Source: Streptomyces sp. 846.5 (GTDB lineage Bacteria > Actinomycetota > Actinomycetes > Streptomycetales > Streptomycetaceae). Taken from it: 64,000 bases of DNA. The position numbers and the translations under genes are program-made. Position 1 is the first letter of the stretch. Every line of letters begins with the position of its first letter. The stretch covers positions 992,001-1,056,000 of the forward strand of contig NZ_SOBN01000002.1 of NCBI RefSeq assembly GCF_004365705.1. Direction: 5' to 3'. The notes under the pieces are model-generated. The model saw only the letters and a list, made by a program, of their open reading frames with translations. It was not told where the DNA came from and ran no database searches. This document shows positions 1 to 9,053 of this stretch, in pieces.

Positions 1-16
1 CCACTTCGGAGGGCCG

Positions 17-2500
17 ATGGTCGACACCAGCACATCCGACGTCCCGATTGGCCCACTGGCCTCAAACCGGCGAACCTTCCTGATCAGGGCTGCGACGGCG
101 ACTGCCCTGTCGCTCGTTCCCATGGTCCTGCGTACAGGACCGGCTTGGGCGGGCAGTCCCGCGGACTACCCGGAGTACCCGTACCCGACGACTCTCCTGG
201 GTGCCTACGACGAGCACTACCGGGGGCAGTTCCACTTCAGTTCGCGCTCGGGGTGGATGAACGACATCAACGGCCCGTTGTACTACAAGGGCGTCTACCA
301 CATCTTCTACCAGCACAACCCGCACGGTCTGGCCTGGGACACCATGCACTGGGGCCATGCGACCAGTCCCGACCTGGTGCACTGGACGCAGCAGCCGATC
401 GCATTGGAGCCGGGCGTGCAGCCGGGCAATCTGTGGTCGGGGGCGGGTGTGGTGGACAAGTCCAACGTCACCGGCCTGAAGTCAGGGCAGGACGACCCGA
501 TCGTGGTATTCACCGGCACCGGCGGGGTCCTGATGGACTACAGCACCGATGGTGCGAAGACCTTCAAGTCCTATGGCAACGGCCGCGTGGTGGCGGTTCC
601 GCCGGCGGCCAGCACCGACAGCCGCGACCCGAAGGTGCTGTGGGATGCGGCCCGCAAACGCTGGGTCATGGTGTTCTGGTCCAACGAGGGCGGCAACGGG
701 TACGACATCTACACCTCGACCAACCTGCTGGACTGGACCTACGCCAGCCGGTTCGCCGCCGACTGGCTGTACGAGTGTCCGGACCTGTACCCGATGCAGG
801 TGGACGGGGGCTCAACGACCAAGTGGGTGCTGAACGCCGCGAGCACGAAGTACGTGGTCGGAGACTTCGACGGAACCACGTTCACCACGACTTGGACCGA
901 GCCGGTGCAGATGGACGTGGGACGCAACATCTACGCCGGGCAGGTGTTCAACGACATGCCCGACGGTCGGATAGTGGAGATGGCTTGGCAGCAGAGCAAC
1001 TTCGGCGACATCTGGACCGGCAACCTGACCTTCCCGGTCGAGCTGAAGCTGGTCACCTACCCGGAGGGTCTGCGTATCACCCGCACCCCGGTCGCCGAGA
1101 TCGCGTCGATCCGGGCCCATCCGCGGTCGTGGGCGAACCAGACCGTCACCGCCGACCCGGCCGGCAATCCGCTCGCGGGCATCGCCGCGGACACCTACGA
1201 GGTTGTCGCCGAGTTCGACACCACCACCGCGACCGCCTCCAGGTTCGGATTGAAGCTGCACACGTACCCGGACGGCTCCTGCAACAGCGATGTGACCTAC
1301 GACCGCACCCAGCAGACGCTGATGGGGATCTCCCTCGCACCGGTCAACGGCCGGATCAAGGTGCACGTCCTGGTCGACCGGGACCAGTTGGAGGTCTTCG
1401 GCAACGACGGCAAGCTGTCCTCCAGCAACAACGTCGACTTCGACCCCGCCCTCGACAGCCGGGGGGTCTCGGTCTACGCCCAGGACGGCAGCGTGAAGCT
1501 GGTCTCGCTGCTCTACAACGAGCTGCAGCGCGCCTGGCCGGCATTCATCCCGATTGCCAACCCAGGCAGCAACCTGGCCGGTCCCTGGCAGGCCAGCGGC
1601 GGCATGTGGGCCAATATCACCGACGGCAACACTTGCTCCGCCACTGGTGACGGCTTCTACCTGAGCGGCGAGACCGGTACGGACTTCACCTACGAGGCCG
1701 ACCTGTCGCTCGGGACGGCAGTCGCCGCCGGAATCACCTTCCGGGCCAACGCAAGCCTGACCCAGCAGTACACCGCGAACATCAACACCAGCGGCGGCGG
1801 GCAGATCAAGCTGTGGCGGCCCGGCTCCGACCTGGCGACCTACAGCACACCGATCACCCCGGGCCACGCCTACCACCTCAAGGTCGTCGCGGTCGGGTCC
1901 CGGATCAGGGTGCATCTGGGCAGTGGCAGCACCCCGGTCATCGACGTCGTCGACCCCGCCTACACCGGTGGCCTGTTCGGCCTCAACGTCTACAACGGCA
2001 GTGCTACGCTCCGCAACGCCAACGCCGGGTTGACCACCAACCTCACCGGCCCTTGGAGCACGACCAACTCGATCTGGACCGACACGCCAGCAGGGAAGAG
2101 GAGTTGGGCCACCGGTGACGGCTTCTACCTGAGCGGCGAGACCGGTACGGACTTCACCTACGAGGCCGACCTGTCGCTGGGGACGGGAGGCGCCGCCGGA
2201 ATCACCTTCCGGGCCAACGCAAGCCTGACCCAGCAGTACACCGCGAACATCAACACCAGCGGCGGCGGGCAGATCAAGCTGTGGCGGCCCGGCTCCGACC
2301 TGGCGACCTACAGCACACCGATCACCCCGGGCCGTGCCTACCACCTCAAGGTCGTCGCGGTCGGGTCCCGGATCAGGGTGTACCTGGCCAGTGGCAGCAC
2401 CCCGGTCATCGACATCATCGACACCGCCTACAGCAGTGGCCTCCTGGGCCTCAACGTCTGGAACGGCACCATGACCGCCCAGAACGCCAACGTGAGCTAG
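17..2500 (+). CDS. Secreted GH32 fructan hydrolase (levanase/inulinase-like) with duplicated C-terminal module
   Basis: Predicted to hydrolyse beta-fructosidic links in levan, inulin or sucrose outside the cell. A twin-arginine signal lies at residues 18-38 (RRTFL followed by a hydrophobic stretch). The GH32 five-bladed propeller follows, with the nucleophile motif WMNDINGP (Asp83), the RDP motif (203-205) and the EC acid/base motif (Glu253). A beta-sandwich extends to about residue 510. The C-terminus holds two nearly identical modules of about 130 residues (about 542-672 and 698-827), of the LamG/3-keto-disaccharide-hydrolase type, probably sugar-binding. The ATG at 17 has a purine-rich CGGAGGG close upstream. 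Family assignment is firm; substrate (levan versus inulin) cannot be told from sequence alone. Confidence 0.93.
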   Translation: MVDTSTSDVPIGPLASNRRTFLIRAATATALSLVPMVLRTGPAWAGSPADYPEYPYPTTLLGAYDEHYRGQFHFSSRSGWMNDINGPLYYKGVYHIFYQHNPHGLAWDTMHWGHATSPDLVHWTQQPIALEPGVQPGNLWSGAGVVDKSNVTGLKSGQDDPIVVFTGTGGVLMDYSTDGAKTFKSYGNGRVVAVPPAASTDSRDPKVLWDAARKRWVMVFWSNEGGNGYDIYTSTNLLDWTYASRFAADWLYECPDLYPMQVDGGSTTKWVLNAASTKYVVGDFDGTTFTTTWTEPVQMDVGRNIYAGQVFNDMPDGRIVEMAWQQSNFGDIWTGNLTFPVELKLVTYPEGLRITRTPVAEIASIRAHPRSWANQTVTADPAGNPLAGIAADTYEVVAEFDTTTATASRFGLKLHTYPDGSCNSDVTYDRTQQTLMGISLAPVNGRIKVHVLVDRDQLEVFGNDGKLSSSNNVDFDPALDSRGVSVYAQDGSVKLVSLLYNELQRAWPAFIPIANPGSNLAGPWQASGGMWANITDGNTCSATGDGFYLSGETGTDFTYEADLSLGTAVAAGITFRANASLTQQYTANINTSGGGQIKLWRPGSDLATYSTPITPGHAYHLKVVAVGSRIRVHLGSGSTPVIDVVDPAYTGGLFGLNVYNGSATLRNANAGLTTNLTGPWSTTNSIWTDTPAGKRSWATGDGFYLSGETGTDFTYEADLSLGTGGAAGITFRANASLTQQYTANINTSGGGQIKLWRPGSDLATYSTPITPGRAYHLKVVAVGSRIRVYLASGSTPVIDIIDTAYSSGLLGLNVWNGTMTAQNANVS
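1640..2500 (+). repeat. Intragenic tandem duplication (468-bp period) encoding two C-terminal modules
   Basis: Bases from about 1640 and from about 2108 are almost identical over some 270 bp, then diverge gradually. The 468-bp offset is a multiple of three, so the frame is kept. Near-identity at the DNA level, including synonymous positions, indicates a recent duplication or ongoing gene conversion. Confidence 0.9.
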
Positions 2501-2696
2501 TACTCCGGCAGGGCTGCAGAGCTCTGCTGGTCAGGGACTGCGTGGTGAGTGTGGTTGGCTGGACGACCTGCTCGCATGAGCTGACCAGAGACGGGACCGA
2601 GGCGCGTGCCGGCGCCCTCTTGCGCTTTCCGCACCGTCAACTCCTACGGTCATGGGTGTGGCCGGAGAGACCGGCCCGGCGATGAAAGGCACAGCT

Positions 2697-3453
2697 ATGG
2701 CCTGGTCCATCGCGGACGTGGCCCGGATGTCCGGGGTGACGTCCCGGACGCTGCGGCACTACGACGAGATCAGGCTGCTTGTTCCCGCGTACACCGGGAG
2801 CAACGGCCACCGCTACTACGAGGAGGCAGAGCTGCTGCGGCTGCAGCAGCTCCTGCTGATGCGGGAACTCGGTCTGGGACTGCGCGAGATCGCGGCGGTC
2901 CTGGAGCGCCAGGTCGACCAGGTGGCCGCGCTGCGCGAGCACCACCGCAGGCTGCTGGCGGAGCGGGAGCGGCTGGACGTGCTGGCGGCCACGGTCGGCC
3001 GCACCATCGCCGAATTGGAGGAAGACAAGGACACCGACATGACGAAGATCAGCAGGCCGGAGAACCTGTTCCAGGGCTTCGACACTGCCCGCCATGAGGC
3101 GGCCGCCCGCGAGCAGTGGCCCGAGGAGGCGGAGCCGTCGAGGCAGTTCGCCGGCACGCTCACCGACGAGGACCAGGCGCGGCTGCAGCAGGAGGCCACT
3201 GCGGCGATGGTCCGCGTGGCTGAGGCCAGCAGCCGGCATGCCGGTGACCGACCCGGCAGTGCAGGCCGAGGTCGATGCCCACTACCGGGGCATCTGCCGG
3301 ATGTGGACCCCGAACGCGGCCGCGTTCAAAGCCCTCGGTCAGACCTATGTCGACGATCCGCAGTGGCACGCGGCCTACGACCAGGTCGCTGCCGGGCTCG
3401 CCGCCTACCAGCGCGACGCGATGGCCGCCTACGCGGACGCCCGCCTGAGCTGA
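2697..3453 (+). pseudogene. MerR-family TipAL-like regulator, frameshifted
   Basis: The first part encodes a MerR winged HTH (SIADVARMSGVTSRTLRHYD) and a coiled-coil dimerisation helix. It continues into the start of a TipAS drug-binding domain (ENLFQGFDTARHEAAAREQW). Near 3228 homology jumps one frame: MPVTDPAVQAEVDAHYRGI and the rest of TipAS to the stop at 3453 are in the +1 frame. One extra base around 3228 (GAGGCC-A-GCAGCC) would explain it. In the family this protein binds thiopeptide-like compounds and activates transcription. The ATG at 2697 has AAAGG seven bases upstream; an ATG at 2652 is an alternative. It is a true frameshift or a sequencing error; unshifted, the first frame runs to 3554 with unrelated sequence. 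Confidence 0.82.
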
Positions 3454-3746
3454 CCGGGCCACCGGCAGCTGAAGGGCTGCAGACCTCCAGCTCGGGCCTT
3501 CGCCAACTCGCCGGGGGCCCCCATCGCGGCATCGTGACCTACGCCGTCGAGTGATACCGAGCTCACCAGCAGCAGCCGTTACCGGGTGCGATTCGCCGAC
3601 GGCCGACTGGGAGAAGCGCACCCCGCCGTACACGCGGTTGCTCCGGCGGCTCCGGAGCATCACGATTGGTAGAGGTGTTCTCCCGGCACAGGCTCCCTCC
3701 GGGGCTCAGCGGGACGGTCTCCGGCGGAAGGGCGGGACGAGCGATT

Positions 3747-5972
3747 ATGGAGCGTCGCAGCACCGTCCCGGGCGATCGTCCGGACCACGATCACCTCTCC
3801 CAGCCGGGACCCCCACCTGAAACCGTGCCGGAACCCCCGCGGGGAGCCGCACCGGGACCAGCGTCGGAACCAGTGGCGCGAGATGTATCGGAGGACGAAC
3901 CGCAGGGGGTACCTGGGGACTCGGCACTCACGAGCCTGGCGTTCGCGTACTTCCCGGGCGCCACGGCGCTCTATGACACCGCGCTGCGGACCCGGCGGAC
4001 CAGTCCGGGTCTGCAACGCGTGCTCGCGCGCTCGGACGACGAGATGCGGGGGCTACGGATCTCGCAGATCGTGGCGCCTCCGCACGGCGAGCGGATCGAG
4101 AGGTGCATGAGCCAGGTCCTGGAGTCCGGCGTACCGGTCACCCTCGAGAACTGCCTACCCATTGCGGGCGCGGTCGGCGAACCCACCCGCTCAGTCCGCC
4201 TGGCGCCGCTGACAGACACCGCGGGCACCATCCGGGGCATTCTGCTGGCCGCCCAGGACAGCGCCGAGCTGGACGTCACCCGGCAGCGGCTGCGACTGCT
4301 CAACGAGGCCAGTGCCCGGATCGGCAGTACCCTGGATGTGGGGCGCACCGCGCAGGAGCTCGCCGACGTGGCCATCGCCGCCCTCGGCGACTTCGTCAGC
4401 GTGGACCTGCTGGTCTCCCTCGACCACGGCGGCGAGCCGCCGTCCGGCCCGCTGCACGACCCGGTCGCGCTGCGCAGGGTCGCACATCAGTCGGTGCTGC
4501 CCGGCATTCCGGAGGTGGTCGTCCCGCTGGGCGAGGTGGAGTACTACCCCGAGTACTCACCGCCCGCCGAATGCCTGGCCAAAGGCCATGCAGTCAGCCG
4601 TCGGATCACCGACGAGTCAATGCGCCGCTGGGCGGCGCAGGACCCGGTCCGGGCAGCCCGGATCAAGCATTTCGGGGCCCACACGGTGATGGCGGTTCCA
4701 ATGCGGGCGCGAGGTACCACGCTTGGGGTGGCGGTGTTCTTCCGCCACCGGAACCCCGAGCCTTACGAGCGGGACGACCAAGTGTTGGCCGAGGAACTGG
4801 CGGCTCGGGCCGCCGTGTGCATCGACAACGCCCGTCGTTACACCCTTCAGCGCGAAACAGCGCTGACACTGCAGCGCAGTCTGCTGCCGACCAGGCTGCC
4901 CCGGCAATCCGCTGTGCGGCTGGCCTCCCGCTACCTGCCGGCCGGGGGCCAAGCCGGGGTCGGCGGCGACTGGTTCGACGTGATCCCGTTGTCGGGCACG
5001 CGCGTCGCCCTGGTCGTCGGCGACGTGGTCGGCCACGGCATCCAGGCGTCGGCCACCATGGGCAGGCTGCGCACCGCCGTACGCACCCTCGCCGACATCG
5101 ACCTACCGCCGGACGAACTGCTCACACGCCTTGACGACCTGGTCTCCCGGCTGGGAACCGAAGCGGAGAGCGACGGAGACGTCGGCGCCACCTGCCTGTA
5201 CACGATCTACGACCCGATCACCCGGCTGTGCTCGCTGGCCCGAGCCGGTCATCCGCCGCCCGCCCTGGTCACGCCCGACGGCACGGTGAAATTCGTGGAC
5301 CTGCCCGCCGGTCCACCGCTGGGCCTGGGAGGGTGGACATTCGAGGCCATCGAGATCGAACTGCCCGAGGGCACCCTGCTGGCGTTGTACACCGACGGCC
5401 TGATCGAGTCCCGGGAGCGTGATATCGACGAGGGCTACCTGCTGCTCGATGAGGCTCTCGCGCGGCCCGCCGCATCCCTCGACACCCTCTGCGACACCGT
5501 GTGCGACGCGCTGCTCCCGGTTCCTTCCACCGACGACGTCGCCCTCCTGCTGGCCCGTACCCGGGCGCTGCCCGCGGACCAAGTGGCCACCTGGAACATC
5601 GCGGCCGACCCGGCCCTGGTGGGGCACGCCCGCAAGCTGACCTCCGACCAGCTCGCCGTCTGGGCCATGAGCCAGGACGGGTTCGTCGCCGAGCTGCTGG
5701 TCAGCGAGCTGGTCACCAACGCCATCCGCTACGGCGAGCCACCGATCCAGCTGCGACTGATCCGTGACCGAGCCCTGATCTGCGAGGTCTCCGACAACGG
5801 CGATACCGCACCCCATCTGCGCCACGCCCGGGTCTTTGACGAGGGGGGCCGGGGCCTGATGCTGGTCAGCCAGCTGGCCCAGCGCTGGGGCACCCGGCAC
5901 ACCCCTACCGGCAAGACCATCTGGGCCGAGTTGCCGATCCGCCCGTCGCAGGAGTGCGGCCACCAGGCTTGA
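3747..5972 (+). CDS. SpoIIE-type PP2C phosphatase with PAS, GAF and RsbW-like ATPase domains
   Basis: Predicted to dephosphorylate a STAS anti-sigma antagonist while its C-terminal kinase domain acts as anti-sigma/serine kinase, controlling a stress sigma factor. Order: Pro-rich disordered N-terminus, PAS (about 65-165), GAF (about 180-355), SpoIIE/PP2C (about 405-600, with GGDWFDVIPL and VVGDVVGHG metal-site motifs), HATPase_c (about 610-735, with SELVTNAIRYG and DNGD-type motifs). I chose the ATG at 3747; the frame is open from a TTG at 3666 but the upstream part is not conserved-looking. It is a close paralogue of 47244-49661: the segment GIQASATMGRLRTAVRTLAD is shared exactly. A STAS gene lies at 30109 but not adjacent. 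Confidence 0.9.
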   Translation: MERRSTVPGDRPDHDHLSQPGPPPETVPEPPRGAAPGPASEPVARDVSEDEPQGVPGDSALTSLAFAYFPGATALYDTALRTRRTSPGLQRVLARSDDEMRGLRISQIVAPPHGERIERCMSQVLESGVPVTLENCLPIAGAVGEPTRSVRLAPLTDTAGTIRGILLAAQDSAELDVTRQRLRLLNEASARIGSTLDVGRTAQELADVAIAALGDFVSVDLLVSLDHGGEPPSGPLHDPVALRRVAHQSVLPGIPEVVVPLGEVEYYPEYSPPAECLAKGHAVSRRITDESMRRWAAQDPVRAARIKHFGAHTVMAVPMRARGTTLGVAVFFRHRNPEPYERDDQVLAEELAARAAVCIDNARRYTLQRETALTLQRSLLPTRLPRQSAVRLASRYLPAGGQAGVGGDWFDVIPLSGTRVALVVGDVVGHGIQASATMGRLRTAVRTLADIDLPPDELLTRLDDLVSRLGTEAESDGDVGATCLYTIYDPITRLCSLARAGHPPPALVTPDGTVKFVDLPAGPPLGLGGWTFEAIEIELPEGTLLALYTDGLIESRERDIDEGYLLLDEALARPAASLDTLCDTVCDALLPVPSTDDVALLLARTRALPADQVATWNIAADPALVGHARKLTSDQLAVWAMSQDGFVAELLVSELVTNAIRYGEPPIQLRLIRDRALICEVSDNGDTAPHLRHARVFDEGGRGLMLVSQLAQRWGTRHTPTGKTIWAELPIRPSQECGHQA

Positions 5973-5988
5973 GCTGGGCGGACGCCTT

Positions 5989-7200
5989 GTGGCGATGTTC
6001 AGTGCCTCCTCGCGCGCGGCTTCGGCGCCGGCCGGGTCCTGCGCGGAAGAGACGGGCGCGCTGGGTCAGGCAACGCGCTGTCCACACCCGCCAACATGTT
6101 CCCCAACGGCCAGGGCCCGCCACCGCGGCGGGCTGGGCCTGCTGGGGCGCCTGGGCCTGGCCGGGCTCCCGGCCGGCGTGGCCCTGGCCGCGATCGGCAC
6201 CGCCACCGCGCTCGCCGTCGGCGCGACCGCCACGATCGCTGTCACCTCCCAGCACCATCACAAGGAATCGGTGACGGTCTCCGCGCCGGGCCCGACCCCC
6301 AGCGGCTCCGCTCCGGAGCAGCCCGGCAGCAGCACCCCGAGCACCTCCCCCGCAGCCACCGACCGCTCCACCCACCCGGCCGCCTCGAACAGCATCAGCG
6401 CCTCCCCCACCCCGTCCGGCCTCCTGCACGCCGCCACCTCGATCAACTCCTCCAGCAATGTGTACTGGGCGCAGCTGGATCTCAGTGTGACCGTCAAGCA
6501 GCCGGTCACCGCGCTCGACGTCAGAGTGAGGGTCTCGAACTGCACCGGGCTGGCCGCGACGGGTTCCTGGAGTTCGGGCTCGCCCGGCCAGTTCACCGAG
6601 ACCACGACCAAGAACGCGGACGGCTCGATCACCTACGAGTTCCAGCTCGCCCCAGGTCATCAGATCGCCCCGGGCACTGTGACGTTCGCCGTCCAGTTCA
6701 ACCACGCAACCACCGGCTGGAACGCGGCTGACGACACCTACCACGTCGCCGCCGGTACCGCGGGGTCCACCAGCGCCGAAACCGGCACCAGCGCCGCCGC
6801 CCTGACACTCCCCGCGTACTCCATCACCGTCCTCAAGCTGTCCGGCTCCAGCTCCGCCAGCGCCTCGGCGGCACCGTCCACATCCGCTTCCTGCACAGTC
6901 ACCACGACCAAGACCCACGACTGGGGCGCCGGCTGCACGGAGAACATGACGATCAAAAACACCGTCAACACGGCCGTCAGCGCGTGGAAGTCCGCCTTCG
7001 CCTTCCCCGGCAACGAGAAGATCACCCAGGCCTGGAACGCCACCTACCACCTGAAGGGCAAGGCGGTGATCGCCCACCCGGTGAGCTACGACCGCACCAT
7101 CGCCGCCGGCGCATCCCTCACCATCGGATACACCGCCACCTACTCGGGCGCCGACACCCCACCCACCTGGTACTCCCTCAACGGCGTCCGCTGCGGCTGA
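5989..7200 (+). CDS. Membrane-anchored protein with C-terminal CBM2 cellulose-binding-like domain
   Basis: One hydrophobic helix at about residues 58-87 is followed by a Ser/Pro/Thr-rich linker (95-140). A beta-rich domain follows (about 142-270, ending in LPAYSITVLKL, a typical glycoside-hydrolase C-terminal strand), then a second Ser/Ala linker and a family 2 carbohydrate-binding-like module (about 305-403; ITQAWNATY and YSLNGVRCG are characteristic). No catalytic domain is present, so it may tether cellulose or chitin to the cell, or be what remains of a larger glycosidase. The gene begins 16 bases after the phosphatase stop, so cotranscription is possible. The start is uncertain: GTG at 5989 or ATG at 5995. 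Confidence 0.75.
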   Translation: MAMFSASSRAASAPAGSCAEETGALGQATRCPHPPTCSPTARARHRGGLGLLGRLGLAGLPAGVALAAIGTATALAVGATATIAVTSQHHHKESVTVSAPGPTPSGSAPEQPGSSTPSTSPAATDRSTHPAASNSISASPTPSGLLHAATSINSSSNVYWAQLDLSVTVKQPVTALDVRVRVSNCTGLAATGSWSSGSPGQFTETTTKNADGSITYEFQLAPGHQIAPGTVTFAVQFNHATTGWNAADDTYHVAAGTAGSTSAETGTSAAALTLPAYSITVLKLSGSSSASASAAPSTSASCTVTTTKTHDWGAGCTENMTIKNTVNTAVSAWKSAFAFPGNEKITQAWNATYHLKGKAVIAHPVSYDRTIAAGASLTIGYTATYSGADTPPTWYSLNGVRCG

Positions 7201-7249
7201 TAACTCCGCCGCAGACAAGCGCTGCCGACCCGAACCAAAACACCGGACG

Positions 7250-8167
7250 CTAAGCGGTGGCCAGCGCCTTCCCTGCCGATCCCAGTGCGCCCAGCAGTGC
7301 CGCGACCGGGGCCACCCGGGTCTGGTCGGGCCAGAGCAGGGCGAAGATCCGCCGGGTCGGCCAGCCTCGCAGTGGGCGCGCCACCACCCGCGGATCGGTG
7401 TGGGCGGTGACGCCGAGCTCGTTCATGATGGCGAGCCCGATCCGGTTGGCGACCAGGGAGTGGATGGTGAGCTGGTCGTCGGAGGTGGCGGCGATGCGCG
7501 GGCTGAACCCGGCTTCCTGGCAGGCCGCCAGGAAGCGGGTGCGGCCGGTCTCCAGGATCCAGCGCTCGTCGACGAGATCGGCCAGGGCGACGGCGGACGC
7601 GGTGGCCGCGGGGTGGTCGGCGGGGAGCAGCACGCACCGCCGGTCGGTGAGCAGCGGGACGCGGTGCAGCCGGGGGTCCGGGGGCTCCGCGCCGTCCTCG
7701 CCTGCGCATGTCTCGTCGAGGTCGCACATCACGGCGAGGTCGACCTCGCCGCTGAGCACCAGCCGCTGCGAGACCGCGCACTCGGTCTGCGTCAGCACCA
7801 CCTCCAGCTCGGGGTGGGTGCGCCGCAGGGCGCCCAGCGCGGCGGGTACGAGCCCGACGCACCCGCTCTGGAACGCGGACAGCCGGACCTGGCCGCCACC
7901 CGCCGTGACCAGCGACGACAGCTCGTCCTCCGCGGTGCGCAGCGCGGCCAGTACGGTCTCGGCGTGCCGGGCCAGCGCCTGCCCGGCCGGGGTGAGCCGT
8001 ACGCCGCGTCCTTGCTTGGTGGTCAGCGGGGCGCCCACGGACCGTTCCAGGGCGCGCATCTGATAGCTCACTGCGGGCTGCGTGTAGCCGAGGGTCTCGG
8101 CTGCGGCGGTGTAGGTCCCGGTGCGGGCGACTTCGGCGAGGACCTGAAGCTGTCGGGGGTCGTACAT
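7250..8167 (-). CDS. LysR-family transcriptional regulator
   Basis: The 305-residue protein has the canonical N-terminal HTH (DPRQLQVLAEVARTGTYTAA, then TQPAVSYQMRALE) and a periplasmic-binding-like effector domain. It is divergent from the amino acid ABC transporter operon starting at 8261. A textbook T-N11-A dyad lies between them, so it very likely controls the transporter, and itself. Start chosen at the ATG at 8167 (MYDPRQLQ), because LysR proteins begin a few residues before the HTH; an in-frame start at 8203 would overlap the dyad. The ligand cannot be deduced; an amino acid is the natural guess from context. Confidence 0.9.
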   Translation of the reverse strand: MYDPRQLQVLAEVARTGTYTAAAETLGYTQPAVSYQMRALERSVGAPLTTKQGRGVRLTPAGQALARHAETVLAALRTAEDELSSLVTAGGGQVRLSAFQSGCVGLVPAALGALRRTHPELEVVLTQTECAVSQRLVLSGEVDLAVMCDLDETCAGEDGAEPPDPRLHRVPLLTDRRCVLLPADHPAATASAVALADLVDERWILETGRTRFLAACQEAGFSPRIAATSDDQLTIHSLVANRIGLAIMNELGVTAHTDPRVVARPLRGWPTRRIFALLWPDQTRVAPVAALLGALGSAGKALATA

Positions 8168-8184
8168 GCGACCAGCATAGGGAG

Positions 8185-8207
8185 ATACATAAACAGAATC
8201 CATGAAT
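8185..8207. promoter_or_regulatory. LysR-type operator (T-N11-A dyad)
   Basis: ATACAT (8185-8190), eleven bases, then ATGAAT (8202-8207) form an imperfect dyad with exact T-N11-A geometry. It sits in the AT-rich 93-bp divergent region between the LysR gene and the ABC operon. It is a candidate LysR binding site. Confidence 0.65.
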
Positions 8208-8260
8208 TATCGAGAAAACCCTCATTGGACCTATGTGTCGATCCTGGCCATGCTCGTCGC

Positions 8261-9016
8261 ATGCCCGCTGAGTCCGCGAACGACGTCCTGCTCCGGCTGA
8301 CCGACGTCAACAAGTCCTTCGGGGCGCACCAGGTGCTCCACGACATCGACCTGGAGGTGCGCTCCGGCGAGGTCGTGGTGCTGCTCGGGGCCTCCGGTTC
8401 GGGCAAGTCGACACTGATCCGCTGCATCAACCGGCTGGAGACCCCGGACTCGGGAGAGATCAGCCTGGACGGCGTGCCGGTGCCGGTGGAGGGGCGCGAA
8501 CTGGCCCGCATGCGCTCGCAGGTGGGCATGGTGTTCCAGTCGTTCAACCTCTTCGGCCACCGGACCGCACTGCAGAACATCACCATGGCCCCGGTCCGGG
8601 TGAAGGGCGTACCGCAGGCCCAGGCCGAGCAACGGGGACGGGAGTTGCTCGACCGGGTCGGCCTGGCCGACAAGGCGGACGCGTATCCCTCCCAGCTGTC
8701 CGGAGGCCAGCAGCAGCGGGTGGCGATCGCCCGCGCGCTGGCGATGGAGCCCCGGCTACTGCTCTTCGACGAGCCGACCTCGGCGCTCGACCCGGAGATG
8801 ATCAAAGAAGTCCTCGACGTGATGACAGAGCTCGCCGCGGAGGGGATGACGATGCTCGTGGTCACGCACGAGATGGGCTTCGCCCGCCGGGCCGCCGACC
8901 GGGTCGTCTTCCTGGACGCCGGCCGGATCGTGGAGACCGCGCCGCCGGAGGAGTTCTTCGCCAACCCGCGCACCGAACGGGCCCGGGACTTCCTGTCCAA
9001 GATCCTCAGCCACTGA
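8261..9016 (+). CDS. Polar amino acid ABC transporter, ATP-binding protein (GluA/GlnQ type)
   Basis: ATPase energising uptake by the two permeases downstream. Walker A GASGSGKST, Q-loop (VFQSFNLF), signature LSGGQQQR, Walker B LLLFDEPTSALD and H-loop VVTHEM are all present; 251 residues is normal for the family. First gene of the operon, divergent from LysR. The reading frame is open far upstream across the LysR gene, but homology begins at the ATG at 8261 (MPAESANDVLLRL). No strong ribosome site is visible. Confidence 0.95.
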   Translation: MPAESANDVLLRLTDVNKSFGAHQVLHDIDLEVRSGEVVVLLGASGSGKSTLIRCINRLETPDSGEISLDGVPVPVEGRELARMRSQVGMVFQSFNLFGHRTALQNITMAPVRVKGVPQAQAEQRGRELLDRVGLADKADAYPSQLSGGQQQRVAIARALAMEPRLLLFDEPTSALDPEMIKEVLDVMTELAAEGMTMLVVTHEMGFARRAADRVVFLDAGRIVETAPPEEFFANPRTERARDFLSKILSH

Positions 9017-9053
9017 ACTCCGCGAACCACCGAACCCTTTGGAGGGTCCGTAG

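Noticed and set aside
812..2344. Long minus-strand reading frame opposite the fructanase
   Set aside because: It is the antisense shadow of GH32; its repeated pattern only mirrors the 468-bp duplication and it has no domain-like sequence.
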